Source of the DNA: Oceaniferula marina
GTDB lineage: Bacteria; Verrucomicrobiota; Verrucomicrobiia; Verrucomicrobiales; Akkermansiaceae
DNA length: 64,000 nucleotides
Reading direction: 5' to 3'
NCBI RefSeq assembly: GCF_013391475.1
Contig: NZ_JACBAZ010000002.1
Span: 248,001-312,000, forward strand
Positions 8,374 through 17,443 of this stretch are shown here, in pieces (positions within the stretch are counted from its first letter, which is position 1; every line of letters starts with the position of its first letter). The notes under the pieces are model-generated. The model worked only from the letters and a program-made list of their open reading frames with translations, made no database searches and had not been told where the DNA came from. The position numbers were made by a program, and so were the translations under genes.

Positions 8374-9294
8374 TTATTGATGGAGACCTTTTTTTCTCAG
8401 GTACTGGAGTAGAAACTCAGGTTCGTCGGTTTGGAAAATGCTTACGCCCATATCAATCATGGACCCCCAGACTTTTTCCGGGTCGCGCAGGGCATTGGCA
8501 TCGGCATGGCCGGATGGGTGGCAAACTCGCAGCGTGTTAATCCAGACTCGAACCTTGCGTTTCTTGAATTCATCCATGAAGGCTTTGGAAAGTGCGGGTG
8601 AATGGATATCACGCACGATCACCTCCACCATACGGACGCGCTCGTTGATCGGGTAGACATCATCAAAACCAAGCTTTTCCCCTGCGGCAATGGCTTTGCC
8701 TTTTTTATCCACATTAAAAATGGGCATGTAGATGACTTTCCGGTCTTTGCCCAGCATTTGGTCGACTTTTTCCATGCTGTGTCCACCTTTGAGGACCACT
8801 TGGCTAGCTGTTCCGGTTTTTTCCAGAATCGGGTTGATCTCCGCCAGATGGCTGTGGATTTTGTCGAGGTTGACCAGAATCTTGCCTTTGCATACAGCGA
8901 GGGCCTCCTCAAGGGTGGGGATACGCTGGTCGCTTGCTTTGCCCTGATGTTTCAGTCGGAATTCACGAAGTTCGGCCAGCGTGTATTGCGAGACCTTGCC
9001 TTTGCCTGTGGTGGTGCGGTTGATGGTAGAATCGTGCATTAACACAAACCGGCCGTCCTTGGTTTTACGGACATCCACTTCGATCATGTCAACACGCATG
9101 GCAATGGCATCGAGGATTGATTGGATTGAGTTTTCCGGTGCTTTTTTCCATGCGGCACGATGGGCGACAACCAGAACGTTTTTATTGGCCGGGTCTTCGG
9201 CCATCCGGCGGATTTGCTCGGAGCTTTGCTCGGCGGCGTGTGTGATCGCGATGGACAGGGCTGCGATGGTCAGTGTTGTGAATTTGAGCTTCAT
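8374..9294 (-). CDS. Glycerophosphodiester phosphodiesterase, exported
   Basis: 306 residues from ATG 9294. This start gives a clear signal peptide (MKLKFTTLTIAALSIAITHA); the longer open frame upstream has no such feature. The GDPD signature residues are His45-Arg46, Glu54-Asn55, Glu72 and Asp74 (IEVDVR), and His87-Asp88 (LMHDSTINRTT), followed by the TIM-barrel strands (LVNLDK, VVLKG, VWINT, IFQTDEP). The family hydrolyses glycerophosphodiesters to sn-glycerol 3-phosphate and an alcohol, using a divalent metal. Last gene of an operon with an organophosphate antiporter 43 nt upstream, which would import the product. Confidence 0.92.
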   Translation of the reverse strand: MKLKFTTLTIAALSIAITHAAEQSSEQIRRMAEDPANKNVLVVAHRAAWKKAPENSIQSILDAIAMRVDMIEVDVRKTKDGRFVLMHDSTINRTTTGKGKVSQYTLAELREFRLKHQGKASDQRIPTLEEALAVCKGKILVNLDKIHSHLAEINPILEKTGTASQVVLKGGHSMEKVDQMLGKDRKVIYMPIFNVDKKGKAIAAGEKLGFDDVYPINERVRMVEVIVRDIHSPALSKAFMDEFKKRKVRVWINTLRVCHPSGHADANALRDPEKVWGSMIDMGVSIFQTDEPEFLLQYLRKKGLHQ

Positions 9295-9337
9295 GGTGAG
9301 TGTTGTTAACTTTGGATGGTGTCTGATGGTTTGCCGG

Positions 9338-10714
9338 TCAATCTCCGGCGATTGATGAATCGGAGGCTTGTTTCTTTTTTCGCATGGAAAGATAGAAGAA
9401 AAGGGAGGCCAGAATGATTGAGACCAGAGAGGCCCCGATCCAAAAAGTGATGACGGTGGTAAAATCGTAGATTTTGGTTTCGACGCCATCGACGACGGTG
9501 GGGGTTGACTTGATCAAGGCGCCACTGATGCCTTCCTGGCAGCCGGCACCGATGTAGCTGAAGATCCCGATGATGCCCATGGCGGCGCCTGCGGCTTTTT
9601 TACCGGCGATATCGACGGCGATCAGACCTCCGAGCAAGACGAGCAGGCCTCCCGTCGCGAAACCGAACAGCCCGAGCCCGAGTTTGTCCGCCCAGAACCA
9701 ATGAGCGGGGGTCAGGAAAACCAGGCACATGCCGCCTGTTTGCAGCAGGCCATAGAAGATGGTCACGGGGCCGCGTCGGGAATGGAAAAACATGTCGGAT
9801 ATCCATCCCGCGCTGATCGAGCCGAAGATACCGACGATGGCGTAGATCGACATGGTGCCGCTGGCATCGAGCAGCGAGTATCCTTTCTGTTCCTGAAGGA
9901 AGAGAATACACCAGTTGTTGACGGCGTAGCGACTGACATACATGAGGGCGCTGCTGAGGCCGATGATCCAGACCAAGGGGTTGAGCAGGACTGCGAGTTG
10001 CTCTTTGCCAATGGTTTTGCCCTGGTGCTCTTTGCCCTGGTAGGTATTGACGGGCGGGAGTCTGTAGGTTTCCGGTTTATCCGATAGCATCCAGTAGAGG
10101 AAGACGGAGCCAATGACACCGGCGATGCCGGCGCCGATGAACCCCCAGCGCCAGCCCATGGCGCCGACGAGCAGGGCGGTGCAGACAAAGCTCAGCCCTT
10201 CTCCAATATTGTGGCTTACACTAAACCAGCCATAGACGGTCCCCATTTGTTTTCTTGGCACCCAGTTGGAAATGGAAGAGATGGCCGGAGCTGCACCCAT
10301 CGATTGGAACCATCCGTTCAGCCCCCAGAGAACGACAAAGGTAAAGAAGCCGGAGGTGAAACCCAGAGCGAGATTGAGTAAGGCTGAGATCAGCAGGCCA
10401 AACGACATGAAGCGTTTGATATTCGCGTAGTCTGCTAGAAACCCGTTTGTGAATTTGCCTAAGGCGTAGGCAAAAAACAGGGCGGCTCCAATTTGCCCTA
10501 ATTCATCAGTGGTCAGGATGCCCTCGTCCAGAATGGGCTTTTTGACTACGGACATACTGAGGCGTGCCACATAAAAAATGCCATAACCAAGGGTGGTTCC
10601 AATGATGATTTTCCACTTGCGCGTGGTGAGCTGACGCGAAATTTCTTTCGGATCCCTGTCCGTGCAGGGCAGAGGTGTGCCGGTCTTGAAGAAGGACAGA
10701 AGGGATCTGATCAT
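9338..10714 (-). CDS. MFS organophosphate:phosphate antiporter (GlpT/UhpT/UhpC-like)
   Basis: 458 residues, about 12 transmembrane segments. Family features of the OPA group include the cytoplasmic start (RKWKIIIGTTLGYGIFYVARLSMSVVKK), FTNGFLADY after the third helix, GLNGWFQSMGAAPAISSISNW and the HNIGEGLS stretch. It most resembles the glycerol-3-phosphate / hexose-phosphate branch; GlpT-type uptake is favoured by the phosphodiesterase genes on both sides of the operon, but a hexose-phosphate substrate fits the adjacent phosphomutase equally well. The spacing to its neighbours is 31 and 43 nt, so it is almost certainly co-transcribed with them. Confidence 0.88.
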   Translation of the reverse strand: MIRSLLSFFKTGTPLPCTDRDPKEISRQLTTRKWKIIIGTTLGYGIFYVARLSMSVVKKPILDEGILTTDELGQIGAALFFAYALGKFTNGFLADYANIKRFMSFGLLISALLNLALGFTSGFFTFVVLWGLNGWFQSMGAAPAISSISNWVPRKQMGTVYGWFSVSHNIGEGLSFVCTALLVGAMGWRWGFIGAGIAGVIGSVFLYWMLSDKPETYRLPPVNTYQGKEHQGKTIGKEQLAVLLNPLVWIIGLSSALMYVSRYAVNNWCILFLQEQKGYSLLDASGTMSIYAIVGIFGSISAGWISDMFFHSRRGPVTIFYGLLQTGGMCLVFLTPAHWFWADKLGLGLFGFATGGLLVLLGGLIAVDIAGKKAAGAAMGIIGIFSYIGAGCQEGISGALIKSTPTVVDGVETKIYDFTTVITFWIGASLVSIILASLFFYLSMRKKKQASDSSIAGD

Positions 10715-10745
10715 ATGATGTGCTCTCTATTGGACGGTTGCGTGT

Positions 10746-12242
10746 TTATTCCGTGATGATTCCGTTGAATTCATTTTCAAGAATGCGGCGGAGCTCGGTT
10801 TCGATGTCCTTGCCAAGGGTGTGATTGGCAGAAGAGATGTAGCTTCTGACAACACCTTTTTCGTTGGTTGCGATCCGGATGTATCCTGAATACCAATTTT
10901 CATTGAGCTTGATACCGCTATTGGTGATTTCCACACCATTGTAGATCACCACACCACCCAGATCGATGCCCTCCGGGGTTTCCGTCGCCATTGTCGAGCC
11001 GGTTTGTTCGAAGAAGCTGAGGATGGCGGCCATCGCCCGGTCTCTTATCTCATCGGTTTCGAAGGCATAGTTGAACTCGCCGGAGGTAAAGACTTGCTCT
11101 TGCATGGCTCTGACTTCCTTGATCCAGTCCGGGTTCTTTTTGACGGCATCCAAAAACAGCAGGATGGTTAGCAGCGAGTTTTCGCTCCATACGCGGATAT
11201 CACCTAAATCGAGACGGTTGTAGAAGTGGCCGGACTCCTCGGCTCCGGCGATGGCATCGATTTCCCGCATGAAATCTTTGATCTGTGAGTGCCCGTTTCG
11301 GAATAAAACCGGCTCCACATTGAGTTTGCTCCATTGTTCCAATGCGAGTGGGTTGACCTTTGGATCATAGAGGACTTGGATGCGTTGGTTTGATGTTTCG
11401 CGGGATAGCAGGGCCTTGAGGATGGGAATCATCACAAAGCCCGCGCTGAATATCCCCTGTTGGTCTCCGAAGACGACCCGGTCACCGTCACCGTCGATGC
11501 CCATGACCAGCTGGGCATCCTGTGATTTTGCCACTTCAATCGCAGTGTCCATTTTGTTCTGGCTTGCCGGATTCGGGGAGCCGGTTGGGAATTCACCGTT
11601 GGGAACCAGCCGCTGGGGAATGACCTTGACCCCAGCGCGGGTCAGAGCGCGGAACAGTTCGGGGCCGGCCGAGCCGTTGAAGCAGTCGAGCACCAGGGAA
11701 AGGCCCTCTAACGATCCATCTTGAACTCCCGCGGTTTGCATGGAATAGCGGATGTATTGTTCGGCTGGGTTTTCAATGACGGACAGGCTGCCTCCTGGTT
11801 TGTTTTCGAGTGAGAACTCGGAGCGATAGAGTTCTTCGACTTTCGCCAGGCCGTTGAGCGGACCGCAGTCGTAACCAATCGATTGAACGGTGGGGACGGT
11901 AAATTTTACCCCGACGTACTGGGCGGGGTTGTGGGATGCCGTGATGGCCAGCCCCATGGTGTTCGGGTGTTGTGAGCTGAGTTGCATGGAGGCGAAATAG
12001 CTCATCGGTGTGCTGATCGGGTCAAAACATGTAAATACCTGGAAGCCGGCTTCCACTGCCAGTTCGATGCCGATGTCCATCACTCTGGCGCAGCCAAGCC
12101 GGGTGTCGCGGGTGATGCTGATGGTATCGACTCCGATCTGGGAGGCGTATCCCAGAGTGGCCTCGAACAGGCGCCTGACGGCCGCGTCGTCGAATTCGTT
12201 GACTTCCCATCGTGCGTCATAGACTTTTATCGGTGTGTTCAT
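10746..12242 (-). CDS. Phosphohexomutase (phosphoglucomutase/phosphomannomutase superfamily)
   Basis: 498 residues. The alpha-D-phosphohexomutase motifs are all visible: catalytic serine loop TASHNP (Ser103), metal loop GIDGDGDR (248-255), sugar-specificity loop GAEESGHF, and a C-terminal phosphate-binding domain (NGVEITNSGIKL, YIRIATNE). It interconverts hexose 1- and 6-phosphates; glucose versus mannose specificity cannot be decided by eye. It sits between an exported phosphodiesterase and an organophosphate transporter, which suggests that a sugar phosphate is released and imported along with glycerol phosphate (inference). Confidence 0.9.
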   Translation of the reverse strand: MNTPIKVYDARWEVNEFDDAAVRRLFEATLGYASQIGVDTISITRDTRLGCARVMDIGIELAVEAGFQVFTCFDPISTPMSYFASMQLSSQHPNTMGLAITASHNPAQYVGVKFTVPTVQSIGYDCGPLNGLAKVEELYRSEFSLENKPGGSLSVIENPAEQYIRYSMQTAGVQDGSLEGLSLVLDCFNGSAGPELFRALTRAGVKVIPQRLVPNGEFPTGSPNPASQNKMDTAIEVAKSQDAQLVMGIDGDGDRVVFGDQQGIFSAGFVMIPILKALLSRETSNQRIQVLYDPKVNPLALEQWSKLNVEPVLFRNGHSQIKDFMREIDAIAGAEESGHFYNRLDLGDIRVWSENSLLTILLFLDAVKKNPDWIKEVRAMQEQVFTSGEFNYAFETDEIRDRAMAAILSFFEQTGSTMATETPEGIDLGGVVIYNGVEITNSGIKLNENWYSGYIRIATNEKGVVRSYISSANHTLGKDIETELRRILENEFNGIITE

Positions 12243-12280
12243 TGAGTTGATTGGACTTGTTGTAATGGAGTTAAACTTGC

Positions 12281-14197
12281 TTAGTTAGATGCGGGGGGGC
12301 TGGGCTCGACGAGGAGCCGCAGAAATAATCGTGGAGGTTGTTCACCGGTGGAGGAGTGAAAGGAGGTTTCGATGATTTGCGGGTTGTCGTCCTCGTTGGA
12401 AGTGACGGTTTCCTGCATGGTGATGGTGTGGTTGCCGTCACTTTCTCCGGAGGCATGCCAGGTGGTCATATCCGAGCTCCAGAGGATTTGGCCGCTGACG
12501 CCGGTCCGCTGAAGTGCCCGGAAGTGACGGGTGGTCGTGGTTCCGTCCGCAGAGGTGAGAATACTGAGTTGGATGTTATCTTGTGTATTTTGAAGATCTG
12601 CGCCGCAGTAGTAGCTGAGCATGTTGTCGGGTTTGGGGATGAGACCTTTGATCTCGATGCTGTCGAGCATCACCCATCCCCAGGAGCCATGGTTTTGATC
12701 GATGAAGTCGAGTTGGTAGGTTTCTGCCGGGTCATCGTCGGACAGGGCATCGGCAATTTCTTGTTGGCTCCAGCCACATGCTTGCCAGTCCGCGTTTTGA
12801 GCACTTGTGATACGGTGGTCGTAGAGAAGGTAGGCGCCATCGCTGACCCGGCGCAGGGCGACACCGGCAAAACCTTCAGATTCGCTTGCCGGGGCCAGCG
12901 TTTCCCGGGATGTGGGTGTGGTGCTTGTGTTTCCGGTTCCTCCGAGAAGATGGAAGGTAATGGCCCATTCAGCGGTCAGACTTTCATCGAAATCAAAGGC
13001 AGGGGAGGTGCAAACGAGAGTCGGGTGGGCAACATCACGGCCATCCAGCCAAGTGCCGTTGCCGCTGTGCATCAGGGCGTATGCGCTATTCTGGCCGCCG
13101 CCTCGGCCTTGATCGGTTTGAGGGGCGAAGCTTGCCGGATTGTCTGTGGCGTTTCCGGTCAGCGTGTTTGTCCAGCCCTGCAGGGATCCATCGTCAAAGT
13201 CGTAGCTGTGCTGGGTGAATGGATGAGTGGGTGTCGGTTCTTCCGGAGGGTCGCTTGTACGGTTTGCAAGGTAGTCGATGAGTTGCGGTGCGTTGTCCGT
13301 TTGAATGATGGTAGCCCCCTGGTCGATGAGCCATCCCCAGGATCCGTCCGGATTGCCACTCAAGGCAACGGCATCGTGGTGGCCGGCACAGAGGCTGGAC
13401 CAGAGCGAGTTGATCCAGATGTGGGTATCGGTCTCGGTGGCCTTGCTGCGGGATGCGCTGCTCAGCATGCCGGTGCTGGAGTTGTTGAAAATGATTTCTG
13501 TGGCGTGCGGGCTGTGGGCAGTGAGCATGCTGATCATGCCGGACTCCGAGCTGTTGGATAGAATCGGCATGTAATGGATGCTGTGCCCGGGGTAGGTGGC
13601 CCGCATGGCGGCCACCTGACTGGCAGAGGCCCCTCCCTTGAAGATGGCATGATCGACAGTTCCGGTGGCGATCAGAACATCCATGATGGCATTGCGCAGA
13701 GAGAGATCGTTGATGTTGACCTTGTCGAGGTTGACCATCGCCCGACCTTTGACCAGAAGCATGAGCTCTTCCAGCGTCGGGACCGTCTCATCACTGAGGG
13801 CACCACCTGACCCCTTGAGCTTCAGGCTCGTGACTTGGTCCAAGGTCATATCACTGACGTTGCCGCTACCGTTGGTGGTGCGGTTCACGGAGCTGTCATG
13901 CATGAGGACGAGGCCGCCGTCCGAGGTCATGCGGATGTCGACTTCGAGAATCTCGACCCCGAGGTTCATGGTGAAGTCCGCCGCGGAGAGTGAGTTTTCC
14001 GGATGGGTGATCTGGCCGTTGGACATGTAGCCACAACGGTGGGCTGCAATCATGACGTGGTCCGGGTCGATATCGGTGTAGGCCGTGATGGCGCTGGTTT
14101 CCGCTTGGCACGGCAGGGGTGCAGAGAGTGCCACGCAGCATGCTGCCCTGAGTAAAGCGTATAGGGGTGTTACAGATGGCAGGTGCGAAAAAGTCAT
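12281..14197 (-). CDS. Exported glycerophosphodiester phosphodiesterase with added beta-sandwich domain
   Basis: 638 residues from ATG 14197; the longer open frame to 14311 runs through a terminator hairpin and is rejected. A signal-like hydrophobic stretch ends near residue 31. The GDPD domain (about 48-315) has His53-Arg54, Glu67-Asn68, Glu85/Asp87 and His100-Asp101. After a Pro-rich linker, residues 330-525 repeat the domain of the neighbouring PEP-CTERM protein 14364-15062: YDFDDGSLQGWTN, GVALRRVSDGAYLLYD, GWSQQEIADALS, ETYQLDFID, WGWVMLDSIEIKG. The last ~110 residues form another small beta-rich region ending LFLRLLV. It has no PEP-CTERM signal of its own. First gene of the phosphodiester operon. 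Confidence 0.9.
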   Translation of the reverse strand: MTFSHLPSVTPLYALLRAACCVALSAPLPCQAETSAITAYTDIDPDHVMIAAHRCGYMSNGQITHPENSLSAADFTMNLGVEILEVDIRMTSDGGLVLMHDSSVNRTTNGSGNVSDMTLDQVTSLKLKGSGGALSDETVPTLEELMLLVKGRAMVNLDKVNINDLSLRNAIMDVLIATGTVDHAIFKGGASASQVAAMRATYPGHSIHYMPILSNSSESGMISMLTAHSPHATEIIFNNSSTGMLSSASRSKATETDTHIWINSLWSSLCAGHHDAVALSGNPDGSWGWLIDQGATIIQTDNAPQLIDYLANRTSDPPEEPTPTHPFTQHSYDFDDGSLQGWTNTLTGNATDNPASFAPQTDQGRGGGQNSAYALMHSGNGTWLDGRDVAHPTLVCTSPAFDFDESLTAEWAITFHLLGGTGNTSTTPTSRETLAPASESEGFAGVALRRVSDGAYLLYDHRITSAQNADWQACGWSQQEIADALSDDDPAETYQLDFIDQNHGSWGWVMLDSIEIKGLIPKPDNMLSYYCGADLQNTQDNIQLSILTSADGTTTTRHFRALQRTGVSGQILWSSDMTTWHASGESDGNHTITMQETVTSNEDDNPQIIETSFHSSTGEQPPRLFLRLLVEPSPPASN

Positions 14198-14275
14198 GGA
14201 AATAGAAAGGCAGAAGAAAGGCGGGCAGCGCGAATGCACGCAGTCCCCAATGGGGGTGGACGGAATTTTGGCGGT

Positions 14276-14308
14276 TAAAAAGCACCGGCGTGCGATGACA
14301 CCGGTGCT
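14276..14308 (-). terminator. Intrinsic terminator between PEP-CTERM gene and phosphodiesterase gene
   Basis: The stem AGCACCGG / CCGGTGCT is followed on the minus strand by five T. It lies 55 nt after the PEP-CTERM stop and 79 nt before the phosphodiesterase ATG, the same arrangement as at 2564-2599. Confidence 0.85.
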
Positions 14309-14363
14309 CACTGAGTTGGATGGGGTTGCTGTTGGTATTACTGCAACCCCAGGTGTTGGAGAA

Positions 14364-15062
14364 TTACTTGCGACGACGCATCATCAGACTGAGTCCACCA
14401 AGTCCGATCAAGACCGCGCTGGATGGCTCGGGCACGACTGTGACATTTTCCATGGTGACTGTATCCATGGAGACCCATCCCCAGCCATCGGAGAAGGTAT
14501 CGATGAGATCGATTTGATACGTTTCATTAGCGGCATCTCCTGAGATTGCATTGGAGATTTCAGTTGTATTCCAGCCCACTTGTTGCCATCCGCCAGAATA
14601 CTGCCCGTTAGTGGCTTTTCGGTCAAAGAGCAAATATTCTCCGTCACTTACGCGACGAAGGGCTACACCCAAGTAGCCTGAGTCAGTAGCTGAGCTGGGT
14701 AAGTTGGAGTAGTTGCTCCAGGTCGGAGTTGCTGTCGATCCCATTCCTCCGTTTAAGTAAAGGGAAATGGTAGAACTGTTATTCATCGTGAATAATTCAG
14801 AACTGATCACTTTGACGGTCGTGTCGGTGCCATCCCTGTCACTAAAATCAGATTCAAGAACAGAGTAGGATCCGCTTTGGCCAGGTGAACGGGTTACTGA
14901 ATTTGATGAGATATAATCTTCACCAGTGGTTCCACTGGGAACATTATTGGTCCATCCCTGTAGTGTGCCATCATCAAAATTATAGTTGACTGTCGCAGCA
15001 TAGCACGGCGATGCGGTGAGCATGCCGAGGGCGCTTAGTTTTGTTAGCATTCGTTTATTCAT
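14364..15062 (-). CDS. PEP-CTERM protein, module 3, second
   Basis: 232 residues. The signal peptide ends near PCYA-A. The mature domain opens with VNYNFDDGTLQGWTN and contains GVALRRVSDGEYLLFD, GWNTTEISNAIS, ETYQIDLIDTFSDGWGWVSMD. All of these recur in the C-terminal half of the downstream phosphodiesterase. The tail is PEPSSAVL, GLGG and LMMRRRK. The gene lies 54 nt after the previous PEP-CTERM gene in the same direction and is followed by an intrinsic terminator. It is likely a surface protein with a galactose-binding-like or LamG-like fold; ligand unknown. Confidence 0.9.
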   Translation of the reverse strand: MNKRMLTKLSALGMLTASPCYAATVNYNFDDGTLQGWTNNVPSGTTGEDYISSNSVTRSPGQSGSYSVLESDFSDRDGTDTTVKVISSELFTMNNSSTISLYLNGGMGSTATPTWSNYSNLPSSATDSGYLGVALRRVSDGEYLLFDRKATNGQYSGGWQQVGWNTTEISNAISGDAANETYQIDLIDTFSDGWGWVSMDTVTMENVTVVPEPSSAVLIGLGGLSLMMRRRK

Positions 15063-15116
15063 GTTGGTTGTGTGGTTATGTGGTTATGGTCTTGGGTTCT
15101 ATTGTTTGGTTTTTTG

Positions 15117-15818
15117 TTATTTACGCCGGCGCAGGATGAGGGCAATTCCTCCGAGACCGATTAATGCGGTGCTGGATGGCTCAGGGACGGCTTCTGCTAG
15201 GGTTGTGGCGGCTGTCAGTTGACTGACAGAGATCGTATCATTGGTTCCAATACGAATCTGAGACCAGTCAGCGGAGTTCGGAGTGATATCGGTTCCGGAC
15301 CATGCTTTGTCAGCAACTCCAAGCGCAGCGACACTGGAAGTGTCGCTGGGGTCAACCCACATATCGACGCTCGTGCCGGTAATGTGCAACACCAGACGAG
15401 CTTCGGTTCCTGTGAAACATGTAATGCTCGATGTTTGGTCGCTCATGCCGTCGGTATCGAACTCCCACTTGTTGGAAGCTCCGTCAGCTCCAAGAGCGAA
15501 ATCTTCATTACTTCCGGCGTAGATGGAAATAGCACCCCATTTTGATGCGTTCGTGCCCAAGGTTACATCGGCAATGAGCCAGAAATCCATGGTTGTGGTA
15601 TTAATCGGACTCGAAAGCTGACGGAATGAGGTGTCATTGTTGACTGCGATGCTTCCTCCGGAGATGGTGCCCTTCGTCCAATTATTAGAAAATCCCGATC
15701 CTGAAGTTGTGGATGAAAAATCATCCGTGAAGAGGACGGCGGCTTCTGTGTGCGTGGCCAGCAGGCATAAACTAGCACATGCCGTTGCCGTAATTTGTTT
15801 ATGGGTTCGTTTAATCAT
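15117..15818 (-). CDS. PEP-CTERM protein, module 3, first
   Basis: 233 residues, signal peptide ending near THTEA-A. The mature part is a concanavalin/LamG-like beta-sandwich (VLFTDDFSSTTSGSGFSNNW, MDFWLIADVTLG, GAISIYAGSNEDFALG, LVLHITGTSVDMWVD, QIRIGTNDTISV) of the type that binds glycans or other surface ligands. The C-terminus has PEPSSTAL, GLGG and LILRRRK. It begins 23 nt after the FecR-LamG stop and so belongs to module 3. The FecR partner also carries a LamG domain, but similarity between the two is only at fold level as far as I can see. Confidence 0.9.
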   Translation of the reverse strand: MIKRTHKQITATACASLCLLATHTEAAVLFTDDFSSTTSGSGFSNNWTKGTISGGSIAVNNDTSFRQLSSPINTTTMDFWLIADVTLGTNASKWGAISIYAGSNEDFALGADGASNKWEFDTDGMSDQTSSITCFTGTEARLVLHITGTSVDMWVDPSDTSSVAALGVADKAWSGTDITPNSADWSQIRIGTNDTISVSQLTAATTLAEAVPEPSSTALIGLGGIALILRRRK

Positions 15819-15841
15819 AGTGAGTTATGTTTCTATTACTG

Positions 15842-17443
15842 TTATTTATGGTTCTCATTCATGAGAGGGGGGCGTTCAAAAAGTTCTGAGACTTCCTGTG
15901 CTGAGAGTTGGCCAAAAAAGACATAGACCTCATCGAGGTCGCCATGGAAGTAGGATGGCTTTTTGGGGTGGGGATGGAGGCTGCGTCCGAGGGTGAACGG
16001 GTGCGAATATCGGTTGTTGGTGCTGGTGTTGACCTTGCTTTGTCCGTTTTCCAACAGATCCAAAGGTTGATTGTGGACCCACTTACTGTTTTCCCGTTTG
16101 CCGTCGAGATAGACTTGAATATCGGGTTTGCCATCGGAGTCGTGTTTCCCTGAATAGGTTACACAGACTTGATGCCACTGGCCGTCGTTGACTGCTGTGG
16201 AGCCCTCGAGCCAGAGCCCTCCGAGGGTGCAGTTGATGATGCTTTTCTTAGGATCGCCGGATCGTTTTCTACCCAACTGGATGTTCCATTTGGTATTCTT
16301 GGTTTCCCGGCCTGGGAATCGGGTGCCCCATGCGACGACACCAGAATCATATTTTGGTGAGGCCTCATTTGGGATACGGAACCAGAAGGCGATGCTGCGG
16401 GGAGCGTCCCCATGGATACCGGGCCAGTTGCTGGTGACCGCTTCATTTTTTCCATTGAAGCGCAGGCCCTTACCCTGAGGGCCTGGAATAAAGCGTTGAT
16501 CAACGGGTGTTGCTTCAGCCTGAATGAGCGTGGATTCGATTTCTCCGGCAATTGGATGGCTGCCCTCGCAAATCAGCTTGTCTCCGCTGTGTTGGTCGAA
16601 GGACCAGTGCAGATAGGGTAGGCTGGATGGAAGCCGGGAGAGGAAGGCTGCTGGCTTGGGCTCGAGAGGGACCAGACGCCCAATCGGGTCGATACGTCTG
16701 GCTTCACCAGTGTTGAGAATGGTGGACTCTTTACGAAGTCTTTGAGTGGTTACCTCCACCTTGCCTTTGATCACGTGGATTTCATCATGGTCGTCAGGGT
16801 TGGCAAGCACACCAAAGCGGGTGCCGAGGTCGACAATGCGCAGGTCACTGGTTTTGACTTCGAACCCAATGGCTTGTTTCGGCACGTGAAACCAGGCAGT
16901 CCCTTGGTGTAGGTGGATCTGGTCGTCGCTGTGCAAGGTGAGGTCGGCAGGGGCCAAGACGACGGATTTGACGCCCGACTTGAAGGTGAGTTCGGCCACT
17001 CCCTGGCTGATTTGCAGGCGGGAGCCAGGTTGCAGCATTTGTCCTTCGGGGGCGGTATCAGGTCCATCGTGAGTGATGGTGAAGAGGGTGCCGGGCGAGG
17101 TTTGAAAGGAGAGAGTCGGCGGGCTTGTGGGATCGACAAAAAACAGCCGCATGGCGATCAGGGAAAGGACGATCACGGCGGCGGCTGCCATCAAGGCGAT
17201 GCGGCGTGTCCTGCGGCTTTGCAGTTGAATGACTTTATCGACGGGCACCACCGGGCTGTCACTCATAGAGATTGAGTGGCTGTGCTGGGTTTCGAGTGAG
17301 CTGGAGAGCCAGGCGTACTTCCGGTAGGAGGCAAGGGCCTCGGGATCCACGAGCAGGAGTTGTTCGAGTTCGGCAAAATCATCGGTGGAAATCTCACCGT
17401 CGATCGCTTGCTGGATCAGCCATTCGGTCCGGCGGGCACTCAT
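15842..17443 (-). CDS. FecR-like membrane regulator with C-terminal LamG domain, module 3
   Basis: 533 residues from ATG 17443, chosen for the ATGA overlap with the sigma stop. The N-terminus (AIDGEISTDDFAELEQLLL) and the transmembrane helix at about residues 81-102 ending MRLFFVDP match modules 1 and 2. The FecR domain spans about 115-235 (PGSRLQISQGVAELTFKSG, DLGTRFGV, DEIHVIKGKVEVTTQRLRKEST) and is very close to module 1 across its second half. The LamG domain covers about 285-525 (LHWSFDQHSG, LRFNGKNEAV, IAFWFRIP, DLDEVYVFFG). Predicted anti-sigma or sigma-activating partner of 17440-17970. Confidence 0.88.
   Translation of the reverse strand: MSARRTEWLIQQAIDGEISTDDFAELEQLLLVDPEALASYRKYAWLSSSLETQHSHSISMSDSPVVPVDKVIQLQSRRTRRIALMAAAAVIVLSLIAMRLFFVDPTSPPTLSFQTSPGTLFTITHDGPDTAPEGQMLQPGSRLQISQGVAELTFKSGVKSVVLAPADLTLHSDDQIHLHQGTAWFHVPKQAIGFEVKTSDLRIVDLGTRFGVLANPDDHDEIHVIKGKVEVTTQRLRKESTILNTGEARRIDPIGRLVPLEPKPAAFLSRLPSSLPYLHWSFDQHSGDKLICEGSHPIAGEIESTLIQAEATPVDQRFIPGPQGKGLRFNGKNEAVTSNWPGIHGDAPRSIAFWFRIPNEASPKYDSGVVAWGTRFPGRETKNTKWNIQLGRKRSGDPKKSIINCTLGGLWLEGSTAVNDGQWHQVCVTYSGKHDSDGKPDIQVYLDGKRENSKWVHNQPLDLLENGQSKVNTSTNNRYSHPFTLGRSLHPHPKKPSYFHGDLDEVYVFFGQLSAQEVSELFERPPLMNENHK

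Noticed and set aside
12338-13561. 407-residue plus-strand ORF
   Set aside because: Antisense to the phosphodiesterase; low-complexity Gly/Val/Cys-rich composition typical of shadow frames in GC-rich DNA.
14198-14311. N-terminal extension of the second phosphodiesterase to 14311
   Set aside because: It would translate an intrinsic terminator hairpin and precedes a normal signal-like start at 14197.
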